Source of the DNA: Escherichia marmotae | GTDB taxonomy: Bacteria; Pseudomonadota; Gammaproteobacteria; Enterobacterales; Enterobacteriaceae | DNA: 64,000 bases | Direction: 5' to 3' | NCBI RefSeq assembly: GCF_002900365.1 | Contig: NZ_CP025979.1 | Location: 3,782,001-3,846,000 of the forward strand | Shown: positions 36,304 to 45,110 of the stretch, one piece after another | Layout of the letters: each line of letters begins with the position of its first letter | Position numbering within the stretch: the first letter of the stretch is position 1 | Notes under the pieces: model-generated | The model's input: only the letters and a program-made list of their open reading frames with translations | Database searches by the model: none | What the model was told of the DNA's origin: nothing | Program-made: the position numbers and the translations under genes

Positions 36304-38289
36304 ATGAATAACTCACGGTTATTCCGTTTGAGCAGGATTGTTATTGCATTAACCGCCGCCAGCGGCATGATGGTAAATACCGCTTACGCGAAAGAAGAAG
36401 CTCAGGCTGCCAGCCAATATACTCAGCAAATTAACCAGAACTACGCCAAATCATTGCCGTTTAGCGATCGTCAGGATTTTGACGATGCCCAGCGTGGATT
36501 TATCGCCCCGCTACTGGATGAAGGTATTCTGCGTGATGCTAACGGAAAAGTTTATTATCGGGCAGATGATTACAAATTTGATATTAATGCCGCCGCACCG
36601 GAAACCGTAAATCCCAGTCTGTGGCGTCAGTCGCAGATCAACGGCATTTCTGGCCTGTTTAAAGTCACCGATAAAATGTATCAAGTGCGCGGTCAGGACA
36701 TCTCTAACATTACGTTCGTTGAAGGCGAGAAAGGGATTATTGTTATCGACCCACTGGTGACGCCGCCAGCCGCGAAAGCCGCACTTGACCTTTACTTCCA
36801 GCATCGTCCGCAAAAACCAATTGTTGCCGTTATCTACACCCACAGCCACGCCGACCATTATGGCGGAGTGAAAGGCATTATCACTGAAGCTGATGTTAAA
36901 TCAGGGAAAGTTCAGGTAATCGCTCCGGCAGGCTTTATGGACGAAGCTATCAGCGAAAACATGCTGGCGGGTAACATCATGAGCCGCCGAGCCCTTTACT
37001 CTTACGGCCTGTTACTGCCGCACAACGCACAGGGCAACGTGGGTAATGGCCTCGGTGTCACGCTGGCGACCGGCGACCCGAGCATTATTGCGCCAACCAA
37101 AACAATTGTCAGAACTGGCGAGAAGATGATTATCGATGGTCTGGAGTTTGACTTCCTGATGACCCCAGGCAGCGAAGCACCCGCGGAAATGCATTTCTAT
37201 ATTCCGGCCCTGAAAGCGCTGTGCACCACCGAGAACGCCACTCACACCCTGCACAACTTCTACACCCTGCGCGGCGCGAAAACCCGCGACACCAGCAAGT
37301 GGACCGAGTACCTGAACGAAACGCTGGATATGTGGGGTAACGAAGCGGAAGTACTGTTTATGCCACACACCTGGCCAGTCTGGGGCAATAAGCATATCAA
37401 TGATTATATTGGTAAATATCGCGATACCATCAAGTACATTCACGATCAGACCCTGCACCTGGCAAACCAGGGCTACACCATGAATGAAATCGGAGACATG
37501 ATTAAGTTGCCGCCAGCACTTGCCAACAACTGGGCCAGCCGCGGCTACTATGGCTCTGTTAGCCATAACGCCCGCGCGGTGTATAACTTCTATCTTGGCT
37601 ACTACGATGGCAATCCGGCTAACCTGCATCCATATGGTCAGGTGGAGATGGGCAAGCGTTATGTACAGGCGCTGGGCGGTTCCGCGCGCGTGATCAACCT
37701 GGCACAGGAAGCGAATAAGCAAGGGGATTACCGCTGGTCGGCAGAATTACTGAAACAGGTGATTGCCGCCAATCCGGGTGACCAGGTAGCGAAAAATCTG
37801 CAAGCCAAAAACTTTGAACAGCTTGGTTATCAGGCCGAGTCCGCCACCTGGCGCGGTTTCTACCTGACTGGTGCGAAAGAGCTGCGCGAAGGAGTACATA
37901 AGTTCAGCCACGGCACCACCGGTTCCCCGGACACCATTCGCGGGATGTCAGTCGAAATGCTGTTCGACTTTATGTCCGTGCGCCTCGATAGCGAAAAAGC
38001 CGCTGGCAAAAATATCAGCCTGAACTTCAATATGAGTAACGGCGATAACCTCAACCTGACGCTGAACGATAGCGTGCTTAACTACCGTAAAACGCTGCAG
38101 CCTGAAGCCAACGCCGCTTTCTACATCAGCCGTGAAGATCTGCACGCGGTGCTGACCGGACAGGCGAAAATGGCAGAGCTGGTAAAAGCGAAGAAAGCCA
38201 AAATTATTGGCAATGGTGCGAAACTGGAAGAAATTATTGCCTGTCTGGATAATTTTGATTTGTGGGTGAATATCGTTACCCCAAATTAA
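36304..38289 (+). CDS. yjcS: YjcS, periplasmic alkylsulfatase-like metallo-hydrolase
   Basis: This 661-residue protein of the linear primary-alkylsulfatase (SdsA1-like) family has an N-terminal signal peptide (SRIVIALTAASGMMVNTAYA). The metallo-beta-lactamase fold carries the di-zinc motif THSHADHYGG (about residue 185); K-12 has THSHTDHYGG here. A dimerisation and a C-terminal SCP2-like domain follow. It cleaves dodecyl-sulfate type esters in relatives. The ATG at 36304 is preferred to the upstream GTG/ATG because it gives the recognised signal-peptide start. A CTTTCGGG/CCCGAAAG hairpin follows at 38299. Confidence 0.92.
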   Translation: MNNSRLFRLSRIVIALTAASGMMVNTAYAKEEAQAASQYTQQINQNYAKSLPFSDRQDFDDAQRGFIAPLLDEGILRDANGKVYYRADDYKFDINAAAPETVNPSLWRQSQINGISGLFKVTDKMYQVRGQDISNITFVEGEKGIIVIDPLVTPPAAKAALDLYFQHRPQKPIVAVIYTHSHADHYGGVKGIITEADVKSGKVQVIAPAGFMDEAISENMLAGNIMSRRALYSYGLLLPHNAQGNVGNGLGVTLATGDPSIIAPTKTIVRTGEKMIIDGLEFDFLMTPGSEAPAEMHFYIPALKALCTTENATHTLHNFYTLRGAKTRDTSKWTEYLNETLDMWGNEAEVLFMPHTWPVWGNKHINDYIGKYRDTIKYIHDQTLHLANQGYTMNEIGDMIKLPPALANNWASRGYYGSVSHNARAVYNFYLGYYDGNPANLHPYGQVEMGKRYVQALGGSARVINLAQEANKQGDYRWSAELLKQVIAANPGDQVAKNLQAKNFEQLGYQAESATWRGFYLTGAKELREGVHKFSHGTTGSPDTIRGMSVEMLFDFMSVRLDSEKAAGKNISLNFNMSNGDNLNLTLNDSVLNYRKTLQPEANAAFYISREDLHAVLTGQAKMAELVKAKKAKIIGNGAKLEEIIACLDNFDLWVNIVTPN

Positions 38290-38298
38290 TTCCACTCA

Positions 38299-38324
38299 CT
38301 TTCGGGGGCAATTAAGCTCCCGAA
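38299..38324 (+). terminator. Hairpin after yjcS
   Basis: CTTTCGGG pairs with CCCGAAAG around a GGCAATTAAGCT loop, 10 bp past the yjcS stop and before AT-rich sequence. It resembles an intrinsic terminator with a weak U-tract. Confidence 0.65.
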
Positions 38325-38497
38325 AGCATTTATATTAAAAATATAAATCATTAACTAATACATAAAATAAATAAGTTATGAATGCGGTGGCTGAATAAAG
38401 CTATTTTTATTCCACAAGAAAATAGCCATACTGACGCCTTCAATGGATATTGACATTCACTACAGATATTGTTCGCAGCAGACAGGATGTATTTATT

Positions 38498-38773
38498 ATG
38501 CCAACAGTTCTCTCTCGCATGGTGATGCAACTCAAAAAAGCAACCTGGATAATTCCCGTCTTCATGGTTTCGGGATGCTCATTATCTCCGGCGATCCCGG
38601 TAATCGGCGCTTATTATCCCGGCTGGTTTTTCTGCGTTATTGCCAGCCTTATTGTGACTCTCATCACAAGGCGAATTATTCAGCGGGCAAATATCAATCT
38701 GGCATTTGTCGGAATTATTTATACCGCCCTTTTTGCTCTCTACGCCATGCTGTTCTGGCTGGCATTTTTCTAA
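38498..38773 (+). CDS. ytcA: YtcA, small lipoprotein-like membrane protein
   Basis: This 91-residue protein has the N-terminus MPTVLSRMVMQLKKATWIIP. A lipobox-like stretch VSGCSLSPA suggests a lipid-anchored Cys near residue 27, and two hydrophobic helices follow. It is the first gene of the ytcA-mdtNOP drug-efflux locus, with mdtN 19 bp downstream. Function unknown, possibly an accessory to the pump. The ATG at 38498 is used because it gives the K-12 length. Confidence 0.87.
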   Translation: MPTVLSRMVMQLKKATWIIPVFMVSGCSLSPAIPVIGAYYPGWFFCVIASLIVTLITRRIIQRANINLAFVGIIYTALFALYAMLFWLAFF

Positions 38774-38792
38774 TCTATTTTGAGATGCGCTC

Positions 38793-39824
38793 ATGGAAAG
38801 TACGCCGAAAAAAGCTCCTCGCAGTAAATTCCCTGCCCTGCTGGTGGTTGCGCTGGCACTGGTTGCCGCTGTTTTTGTTATCTGGCGCGTCGACAGTGCG
38901 CCATCAACTAACGACGCTTACGCGTCAGCCGATACCATTGATGTAGTACCGGAAGTCAGCGGTCGCATTGTAGAACTGGCAGTCACCGACAACCAGGCAG
39001 TTAAACAAGGTGATTTACTGTTTCGCATCGACCCGCGCCCGTACGAAGCTAATCTGGCGAAAGCCGAAGCTTCCCTCGCCGCGCTGGATAAGCAAATTAT
39101 GCTCACTCAGCGTAGCGTTAATGCCCAACAGTTCGGTGCTGACTCGGTTAACGCCACGGTAGAAAAAGCTCGCGCCGCTGCCAAACAGGCCAACGATACA
39201 TTACGCCGTACCGAGCCGCTACTGAAGGAAGGTTTTGTCTCTGCGGAAGATGTAGACCGCGCGAGAACCGCACAGCGTGCGGCAGAAGCCGATCTTAATG
39301 CTGTATTGTTGCAGGCACAGTCAGCCGCCAGCGCCGTTAGCGGCGTCGATGCACTGGTCGCGCAACGCGCGGCGGTCGAAGCGGATATTGCCCTGACCAA
39401 ACTGCATCTGGAAATGGCCACTGTTCGCGCACCGTTCGATGGTCGGGTGATTTCCCTCAAAACCTCGGTTGGGCAATTTGCCTCCGCGATGCATCCTATT
39501 TTCACGCTAATCGACACCCGTCACTGGTACGTGATCGCCAACTTCCGCGAAACCGATCTGAAAAACATTCATGCCGGTACGCCTGCGACAATTCGCCTGA
39601 TGAGCGACAGCGGCAAAACCTTCGAAGGTAAAGTAGATTCCATTGGCTATGGTGTGTTGCCGGATGATGGTGGTCTGGTGCTTGGCGGTCTGCCGAAAGT
39701 GTCTCGTTCTATTAACTGGGGCCGCGTTGCCCAGCGTTTTCCGGTCAAAATCATGGTCGATAAACCTGACCCGGAAATGTTCCGTATCGGCGCATCGGCA
39801 GTCGCTAATCTTGAGCCGCAATAA
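38793..39824 (+). CDS. mdtN: MdtN, HlyD-type membrane fusion protein
   Basis: This 343-residue periplasmic adaptor of the EmrA/HlyD class has an N-terminal membrane helix (about residues 13-33). A biotinyl-lipoyl-like domain (ASADTIDVVPEVSGRIVEL and FRIDPRPYEANLAKAEA) and a long alpha-helical hairpin follow. In K-12 it works with MdtO and the outer membrane MdtP to extrude puromycin, acriflavine and sulfa drugs. Here mdtO is cut after six codons and mdtP is absent, so MdtN probably lacks its partners. Confidence 0.94.
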   Translation: MESTPKKAPRSKFPALLVVALALVAAVFVIWRVDSAPSTNDAYASADTIDVVPEVSGRIVELAVTDNQAVKQGDLLFRIDPRPYEANLAKAEASLAALDKQIMLTQRSVNAQQFGADSVNATVEKARAAAKQANDTLRRTEPLLKEGFVSAEDVDRARTAQRAAEADLNAVLLQAQSAASAVSGVDALVAQRAAVEADIALTKLHLEMATVRAPFDGRVISLKTSVGQFASAMHPIFTLIDTRHWYVIANFRETDLKNIHAGTPATIRLMSDSGKTFEGKVDSIGYGVLPDDGGLVLGGLPKVSRSINWGRVAQRFPVKIMVDKPDPEMFRIGASAVANLEPQ

Positions 39825-39841
39825 TGAGCGCCCTCAACTCC
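39824..39841 (+). pseudogene. mdtO: mdtO, first six codons before IS1414
   Basis: The ATG overlaps the mdtN stop (TAATG) and encodes MSALNS, the known start of MdtO. Then the IS end GAGCCTGT begins. The remaining roughly 675 codons are not in the window. Confidence 0.9.
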
Positions 39842-39875
39842 GAGCCTGTTTAAGATTCTGTGTAAATGCCTTTTC

Positions 39876-41084
39876 TCAGAAGTGACCGTCCAGGCGGTCA
39901 CCGAACTCGATAATAAAGCGGCTCATTGCCATTCGCCAGTCCTTCAACGGCATCGTCCATTTCTGGGACGCAGACTGGATTGCCAGCCACACCACTTTTT
40001 TCACCGAGTCGTCTGTCGGGAACACTTTACGCTTTTTGAGCGCATGGCGGATCACGCTGTTTAGCGACTCGATGGCATTCGTCGTATAGATCACTTTGCG
40101 GATGTCCGTTGGATAAGCGAAGAACGTGGCAAGATTCGGCCAGTTAGCCTGCCAGCTTCGGCTTATCTGAGGATAGCGACAGTCCCAGGCCGCAGCGAAC
40201 GCTTCCAGTGCCTGCTGGCCTGCCTCTTCCGTGGGAGCCTGATAAATCGCTTTCAGGTCGCGAGTGACGGCTTTGTAGTCCTTCCATGACACGAAGCGCA
40301 GGCTGTTGCGCACCATATGCACGATGCATAACTGGATGCGGGCCTTCGGATATACTGTGTTGATGGCATCCGGGAAGCCTTTCAGGCCATCCACACAGGC
40401 GATGAGGATATCGTTCAGACCGCGGTTTTTCAGTTCAGTCAGCACATTGAGCCAGAACTTCGCCCCTTCATTTTCGGCCAGCCACATACCCAGCAGTTCT
40501 TTCTGACCTTCGATATTGATGCCCAGTGCCAGGAACACCGATTTGTTGATGACGCGACTGTCCTGCCGAACTTTCAGGACGATACAGTCAAGATAAACAA
40601 TGGGGTAAACAGCATCCAGTGGTCGGTTTTGCCATTCTACAACCTGCTCCATCACGGCATCGGTAACCTTTGATATCAGTGCCGGTGAAACATCTGCGTC
40701 ATACAGTTCTTTGAACGCAGCAGCTATCTCACGGGTGGTCATCCCTTTGGCATACAACGAGAGGATCTGGTTATCCATCCCGGTAATACGGGTCTGATTT
40801 TTCTTTACCAGTTGTGGTTCGAAGGTACCGTCACGATCGCGCGGAGTACGCAGTTCCAGTGGACCGTCGCCTGTGATAACGGTCTTTGTGGAAAAACCGT
40901 TGCGGGAGTTAGCTCCTGGTCTGGACTGATTTTTCTCATACCCAGGATGGTGTGTCATCTCTGCATTGAGAGCGGCTTCAACGCTGAGCTTTTTCAGCAG
41001 CCGATCAAACTGACTGAGGTCTTCAGGGGTTTTGAGGTTTTTGGCCAGTTCGTTAGCCAGAGCCTGTAACTGTTTTTCGTCCAT
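39876..41084 (-). CDS. IS256-family transposase (IS1414), copy 2
   Basis: A 402-residue DDE transposase identical to that at 9441-10649, with candidate catalytic Asp, Asp and Glu in YLDCIVLK, ACVDGLKG and TTNAIESLN. Full length. Two identical copies 30.4 kb apart in direct orientation make the stretch between them (melB to mdtO) prone to homologous deletion. Confidence 0.95.
   Translation of the reverse strand: MDEKQLQALANELAKNLKTPEDLSQFDRLLKKLSVEAALNAEMTHHPGYEKNQSRPGANSRNGFSTKTVITGDGPLELRTPRDRDGTFEPQLVKKNQTRITGMDNQILSLYAKGMTTREIAAAFKELYDADVSPALISKVTDAVMEQVVEWQNRPLDAVYPIVYLDCIVLKVRQDSRVINKSVFLALGINIEGQKELLGMWLAENEGAKFWLNVLTELKNRGLNDILIACVDGLKGFPDAINTVYPKARIQLCIVHMVRNSLRFVSWKDYKAVTRDLKAIYQAPTEEAGQQALEAFAAAWDCRYPQISRSWQANWPNLATFFAYPTDIRKVIYTTNAIESLNSVIRHALKKRKVFPTDDSVKKVVWLAIQSASQKWTMPLKDWRMAMSRFIIEFGDRLDGHF
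40253..40369 (-). CDS. astA: EAST1 heat-stable enterotoxin, nested in transposase (copy 2)
   Basis: The same 38-codon frame as at 9818-9934, opened by the ATG at 40369 and closed by TGA at 40253. The cysteines at residues 17, 20, 24 and 27 are unchanged. It lies wholly inside the transposase gene in a different frame on the same strand. The two copies double the gene dosage; expression cannot be judged from the sequence. Confidence 0.9.
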   Translation of the reverse strand: MPSTQYIRRPASSYASCIWCATACASCHGRTTKPSLAT

Positions 41085-41142
41085 AAATTAACCTTCATTT
41101 GATGCTGGATTGAACATATCAAAATCAGGCAATTACACAAAT

Positions 41143-41565
41143 CTATGTACAGGCTCGAACACCGTCATCATCTTCGTCGACAAAATCTTCATCGTCGCCT
41201 TCTTCACCGTTAGGATCTTCAAAGTAAGTCCCCCAACCGTCGTATTCAACGTCGAATTTCTCTGCCAGGTTCATCAATTGCTCAACCTGAGCATCGATCA
41301 GATCGGCATTCAACGCGCATTCGCTGATGATGTCACAGCAAATCACGATATCACCCTCTTCCACTTCCAGCTCTTCTGGATCGGTCACTTCATAGCCGAG
41401 TTTAAATGCTTCAACCGCCGCTTTTTCCAGGGTTTCCAGATCGTCTGCGGAAAGGTGATGCTCGATGGTGTACAGCGCGTCTGGATCGCTACCATCTTCC
41501 AGTAATTCTTCAATAATCAAACGCGTTTCTTCACGCTGTTCTTCCAGTTGTTCCGGGTTTGCCAT
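41143..41565 (-). CDS. rraB: RraB, RNase E inhibitor, C-terminus altered by IS
   Basis: This small acidic protein (140 codons here) binds the C-terminal scaffold of RNase E and changes degradosome composition. The sequence matches RraB up to ...FVDEDDDGVR. After that the reading frame runs into the IS1414 inverted repeat, giving Ala-Cys-Thr and a TAG at 41143-41145 instead of the single terminal His usual for the 138-residue protein. Since only the tail differs, the protein is probably functional. It is divergent from argI. Its natural 3' flank is replaced by the IS. Confidence 0.93.
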   Translation of the reverse strand: MANPEQLEEQREETRLIIEELLEDGSDPDALYTIEHHLSADDLETLEKAAVEAFKLGYEVTDPEELEVEEGDIVICCDIISECALNADLIDAQVEQLMNLAEKFDVEYDGWGTYFEDPNGEEGDDEDFVDEDDDGVRACT

Positions 41566-41661
41566 GGCTTATTCCTCTTAATGTCCTGCCGATACTCTTA
41601 TTGTCACACACCACTGACATTGCCTCCACCTTTGTGATAAAGATTTATGCCTCAGGCTTGC

Positions 41662-41700
41662 AAATGAATATTCATACATATAAATTGAATTTTAATTCAT
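41662..41700. promoter_or_regulatory. Tandem ARG boxes (ArgR operator) of argI
   Basis: Two 18-bp palindromic boxes, AAATGAATATTCATACAT and AATTGAATTTTAATTCAT, separated by 3 bp, match the paired ArgR binding sites (core TGAAT-N4-ATTCA) that repress arginine biosynthetic genes. They lie about 25 bp before the argI ATG, over its promoter. Confidence 0.92.
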
Positions 41701-41725
41701 TGGGCGTTAGCCACAGGAGGGATCT

Positions 41726-42730
41726 ATGTCCGGGTTTTATCATAAGCATTTCCTGAAATTACTCGATTTCACACCCGCTGAAATCAACAGCCTGCTTCAG
41801 TTAGCCGCGAAGCTGAAAGCCGATAAGAAAAACGGTACTGAAGAAGCCAGACTCACGGGTAAAAACATCGCGCTCATCTTCGAAAAAGACTCGACACGTA
41901 CCCGATGCTCTTTCGAAGTTGCCGCATATGACCAGGGCGCTCGCGTCACTTATCTCGGCCCCAGCGGCAGCCAGATTGGTCATAAAGAGTCGATTAAAGA
42001 TACTGCCCGCGTGCTTGGACGCATGTATGACGGTATTCAGTATCGCGGCTATGGTCAGGAGATCGTCGAAACGCTGGCAGAATACGCTGGCGTGCCGGTC
42101 TGGAACGGGCTGACCAATGAATTCCATCCAACGCAGTTGCTGGCAGATCTGCTGACCATGCAAGAATATTTACCGGGTAAAGCGTTCAATGAAATGACGC
42201 TGGTCTACGCCGGAGATGCCCGCAACAACATGGGCAATTCGATGCTGGAAGCTGCTGCGCTGACTGGCCTGGATTTACGCCTGGTGGCACCGCAGGCGTG
42301 CTGGCCGGAAGCCTCGCTGGTTGCGGAATGTCGCGCGCTGGCACAACAGAACGGCGGGAATATTACGCTGACAGAAGATATCGCGGCAGGCGTTAAAGGC
42401 GCAGACTTTATCTATACCGATGTGTGGGTGTCGATGGGGGAAGCGAAAGAGAAATGGGCAGAACGTATTGCACTGCTGCGTGATTATCAGGTAAACAGCA
42501 AAATGATGCAGTTGACGGGTAATCCCGAAGTCAAATTCCTGCACTGTCTGCCCGCATTTCATGACGATCAAACCACGCTTGGCAAGAAAATGGCTGAAGA
42601 ATTTGGCCTGCATGGTGGGATGGAAGTGACGGATGAGGTCTTCGAATCTGCCGCCAGCATTGTTTTTGATCAGGCGGAAAACCGTATGCATACCATCAAA
42701 GCAGTGATGGTCGCGACGCTTGCCAAATAA
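41726..42730 (+). CDS. argI: ArgI, ornithine carbamoyltransferase
   Basis: This 334-residue enzyme condenses carbamoyl phosphate and ornithine to citrulline in arginine biosynthesis, as a cytoplasmic trimer. The carbamoyl-phosphate motif FEKDSTRTRCSFE, NEFHPTQLLAD and the ornithine-binding FLHCLPAFHD are all present. It is ArgI rather than ArgF because of the neighbouring rraB. Upstream ARG boxes indicate ArgR repression. A GGCGGCG/CGTCGCC inverted repeat follows the gene at 42740-42760. Confidence 0.96.
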   Translation: MSGFYHKHFLKLLDFTPAEINSLLQLAAKLKADKKNGTEEARLTGKNIALIFEKDSTRTRCSFEVAAYDQGARVTYLGPSGSQIGHKESIKDTARVLGRMYDGIQYRGYGQEIVETLAEYAGVPVWNGLTNEFHPTQLLADLLTMQEYLPGKAFNEMTLVYAGDARNNMGNSMLEAAALTGLDLRLVAPQACWPEASLVAECRALAQQNGGNITLTEDIAAGVKGADFIYTDVWVSMGEAKEKWAERIALLRDYQVNSKMMQLTGNPEVKFLHCLPAFHDDQTTLGKKMAEEFGLHGGMEVTDEVFESAASIVFDQAENRMHTIKAVMVATLAK

Positions 42731-42775
42731 CACCAGTACCGGAGGCGGCGTAACGTCGCCACCGGTATAATCCGC

Positions 42776-43228
<453 letters not shown>

Positions 43229-43437
43229 TTCTTTCCTTTCCTCAATTAAAACATTGTTTCATTTCTCTTGTTATACGTAATTCCTTATAGCCATACCAGT
43301 ATTTTTTGCCGCCTGATTGCGCCAGCGCATATTTTCCTGCCCGTTCCCGCGCCATCCCACCTTATGTTATAAATTCAAATTTAAAGCATATAAATTCACA
43401 ACAATCGTTTACCTGGGGAATTTTTTGCATTAATCGC

Positions 43438-43465
43438 TTGATCCCACTTTCTGGCTGAGTATAAT
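43438..43465 (+). promoter_or_regulatory. pyrLBI promoter
   Basis: TTGATC (43438-43443) and a perfect -10 TATAAT (43460-43465) are 16 bp apart. About 8 bp after the -10 comes AATTTG, the start site known in pyrBI for UTP-sensitive reiterative addition of U residues. pyrL follows at 43491. Confidence 0.88.
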
Positions 43466-43490
43466 GCCGGACAATTTGCCGGGAGGATGT

Positions 43491-43625
43491 ATGGTTCAGT
43501 GTGTTCGACATTTTGTCTTACCGCGTCTGAAAAAAGACGCTGGCCTGCCGTTTTTCTTCCCGTTGATCACCTATTCCCAGCCCCTCAATCGAGGGGCTTT
43601 TTTTTGCCCAGGCGTCAGGAGATAA
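43491..43625 (+). CDS. pyrL: PyrL, pyrBI attenuation leader peptide
   Basis: This 44-codon leader, starting MVQCVRHFVLPRLKKDAG, ends 3 bp before pyrB. Its middle codons read FFFPLIT, encoded by a pyrimidine-rich run where RNA polymerase pauses at low UTP. Coupled translation then disrupts the terminator at 43580. One residue of the leader (Tyr in LITYSQPL) differs from the K-12 peptide as I remember it (His). Function follows from the well-studied pyrBI operon. Confidence 0.94.
   Translation: MVQCVRHFVLPRLKKDAGLPFFFPLITYSQPLNRGAFFCPGVRR
43580..43605 (+). terminator. pyrBI attenuator
   Basis: GCCCCTC (43580-43586) and GAGGGGC (43591-43597) form a stem with a 4-base loop, followed by eight T residues. 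It lies inside pyrL just upstream of pyrB, the classical UTP-controlled attenuator. Confidence 0.95.
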
Positions 43626-43628
43626 AAG

Positions 43629-44564
43629 ATGGCTAATCCGCTATATCAAAAACATATCATTTCCATAAACGACCTTAGTCGCGATGACCTTAATCTGGTG
43701 CTGGCGACAGCGGCGAAACTGAAAGCAAACCCGCAACCAGAGTTGTTGAAACATAAAGTGATTGCCAGTTGCTTCTTCGAAGCATCAACCCGCACCCGCC
43801 TCTCTTTCGAAACCTCGATGCACCGCCTGGGTGCCAGCGTGGTGGGATTCTCCGACAGCGCCAACACGTCATTGGGTAAAAAAGGGGAAACGCTGGCCGA
43901 TACCATTTCGGTTATTAGTACCTATGTCGATGCGATTGTGATGCGCCACCCGCAGGAAGGTGCGGCACGCCTGGCCACTGAGTTTTCCGGCAATGTACCG
44001 GTACTGAATGCCGGTGATGGTTCCAACCAACATCCGACGCAAACCTTGCTGGATCTGTTCACGATTAAGGAAACTCAGGGGCGTCTGGACAATCTCCACG
44101 TCGCAATGGTCGGTGACCTGAAATATGGCCGTACCGTGCACTCTCTGACCCAGGCGCTGGCAAAATTCGACGGCAACCGTTTTTACTTCATCGCCCCGGA
44201 TGCGTTGGCAATGCCGCAATACATTCTGGATATGCTCGATGAAAAAGGTATCGCCTGGAGTCTGCATAGCGCCATCGAAGAAGTGATGGCGGAAGTGGAT
44301 ATTCTGTATATGACCCGCGTGCAAAAAGAGCGCCTGGATCCGTCTGAATACGCCAACGTGAAAGCGCAGTTTGTCCTGCGCGCCAGCGATCTCCACAACG
44401 CCAAAGCCAATATGAAAGTGCTGCATCCGCTGCCGCGCGTTGATGAGATTGCGACAGATGTTGATAAAACGCCGCACGCCTGGTACTTCCAGCAGGCAGG
44501 TAACGGAATTTTCGCTCGCCAGGCGTTACTGGCACTGGTTCTGAATCGCGATCTGGTACTGTAA
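43629..44564 (+). CDS. pyrB: PyrB, aspartate carbamoyltransferase catalytic chain
   Basis: This 311-residue catalytic subunit makes carbamoyl aspartate, the first committed step of pyrimidine synthesis. Signature segments are FFEASTRTRLSFETSMH, NAGDGSNQHPTQTLLDLF and HPLPRVDEIATDVD. It assembles with PyrI as a 2x3 + 3x2 dodecamer. pyrI follows 12 bp downstream, and expression is set by the pyrL attenuator. Confidence 0.97.
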   Translation: MANPLYQKHIISINDLSRDDLNLVLATAAKLKANPQPELLKHKVIASCFFEASTRTRLSFETSMHRLGASVVGFSDSANTSLGKKGETLADTISVISTYVDAIVMRHPQEGAARLATEFSGNVPVLNAGDGSNQHPTQTLLDLFTIKETQGRLDNLHVAMVGDLKYGRTVHSLTQALAKFDGNRFYFIAPDALAMPQYILDMLDEKGIAWSLHSAIEEVMAEVDILYMTRVQKERLDPSEYANVKAQFVLRASDLHNAKANMKVLHPLPRVDEIATDVDKTPHAWYFQQAGNGIFARQALLALVLNRDLVL

Positions 44565-44576
44565 GGGGAAATAGAG

Positions 44577-45038
44577 ATGACACACGATAATAAATTGCAG
44601 GTTGAAGCTATTAAACGCGGCACGGTAATTGACCATATCCCCGCCCAGATCGGTTTTAAGCTGTTGAGTCTGTTCAAGCTGACCGAAACGGATCAGCGCA
44701 TCACCATTGGTCTGAACCTGCCTTCTGGCGAGATGGGGCGCAAGGATCTGATCAAAATCGAAAATACCTTTTTGAGTGAAGATCAGGTAGACCAACTGGC
44801 ATTGTATGCACCGCAAGCCACGGTAAACCGTATCGACAACTATGAAGTGGTTGGCAAATCGCGCCCCAGCCTGCCGGAGCGCATCGACAATGTGCTGGTC
44901 TGCCCGAACAGCAACTGTATCAGCCATGCCGAACCGGTTTCTTCCAGCTTTGCAGTGAGAAAACGCGCCAATGATATCGCGCTCAAATGCAAATACTGCG
45001 AAAAAGAGTTTTCCCATAATGTGGTGCTGGCCAATTAA
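44577..45038 (+). CDS. pyrI: PyrI, aspartate carbamoyltransferase regulatory chain
   Basis: This 153-residue regulatory subunit binds CTP/ATP through its N-terminal allosteric domain. A C-terminal zinc domain contacts PyrB; its four Zn ligands are visible as CPNSNC and CKYC (positions 109, 114, 138 and 141). Full length, co-transcribed with pyrB. Confidence 0.97.
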
Positions 45039-45110
45039 TTGCGGTTGGTAATAAAAGTCTGGCTCCCTATAATGAGCCAGACTTTTTACCGCTGTAATAA
45101 AGGAGAAATC

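Larger units (their letters stand above)
39842..41156 (-). mobile_element. IS1414-like element, copy 2, at mdtO/rraB junction
   Basis: This copy has the same length, ends and orientation as the one in melB and the same transposase sequence; I see no difference. The flanking 8-mers differ, TCAACTCC on the left and GAACACCG on the right, so there is no target duplication. That indicates the two flanks were brought together by recombination (or adjacent deletion) rather than by simple insertion. Confidence 0.95.

Noticed and set aside
37012..37722. A 236-codon antisense frame within yjcS
   Set aside because: No domain or ribosome binding site is evident, and it is fully covered by yjcS codons.
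9441..41084. The two IS copies as ends of a composite transposon
   Set aside because: Only the melB copy has a target duplication and the intervening genes are in native K-12 order, so the 30-kb segment is core chromosome and not mobile cargo.
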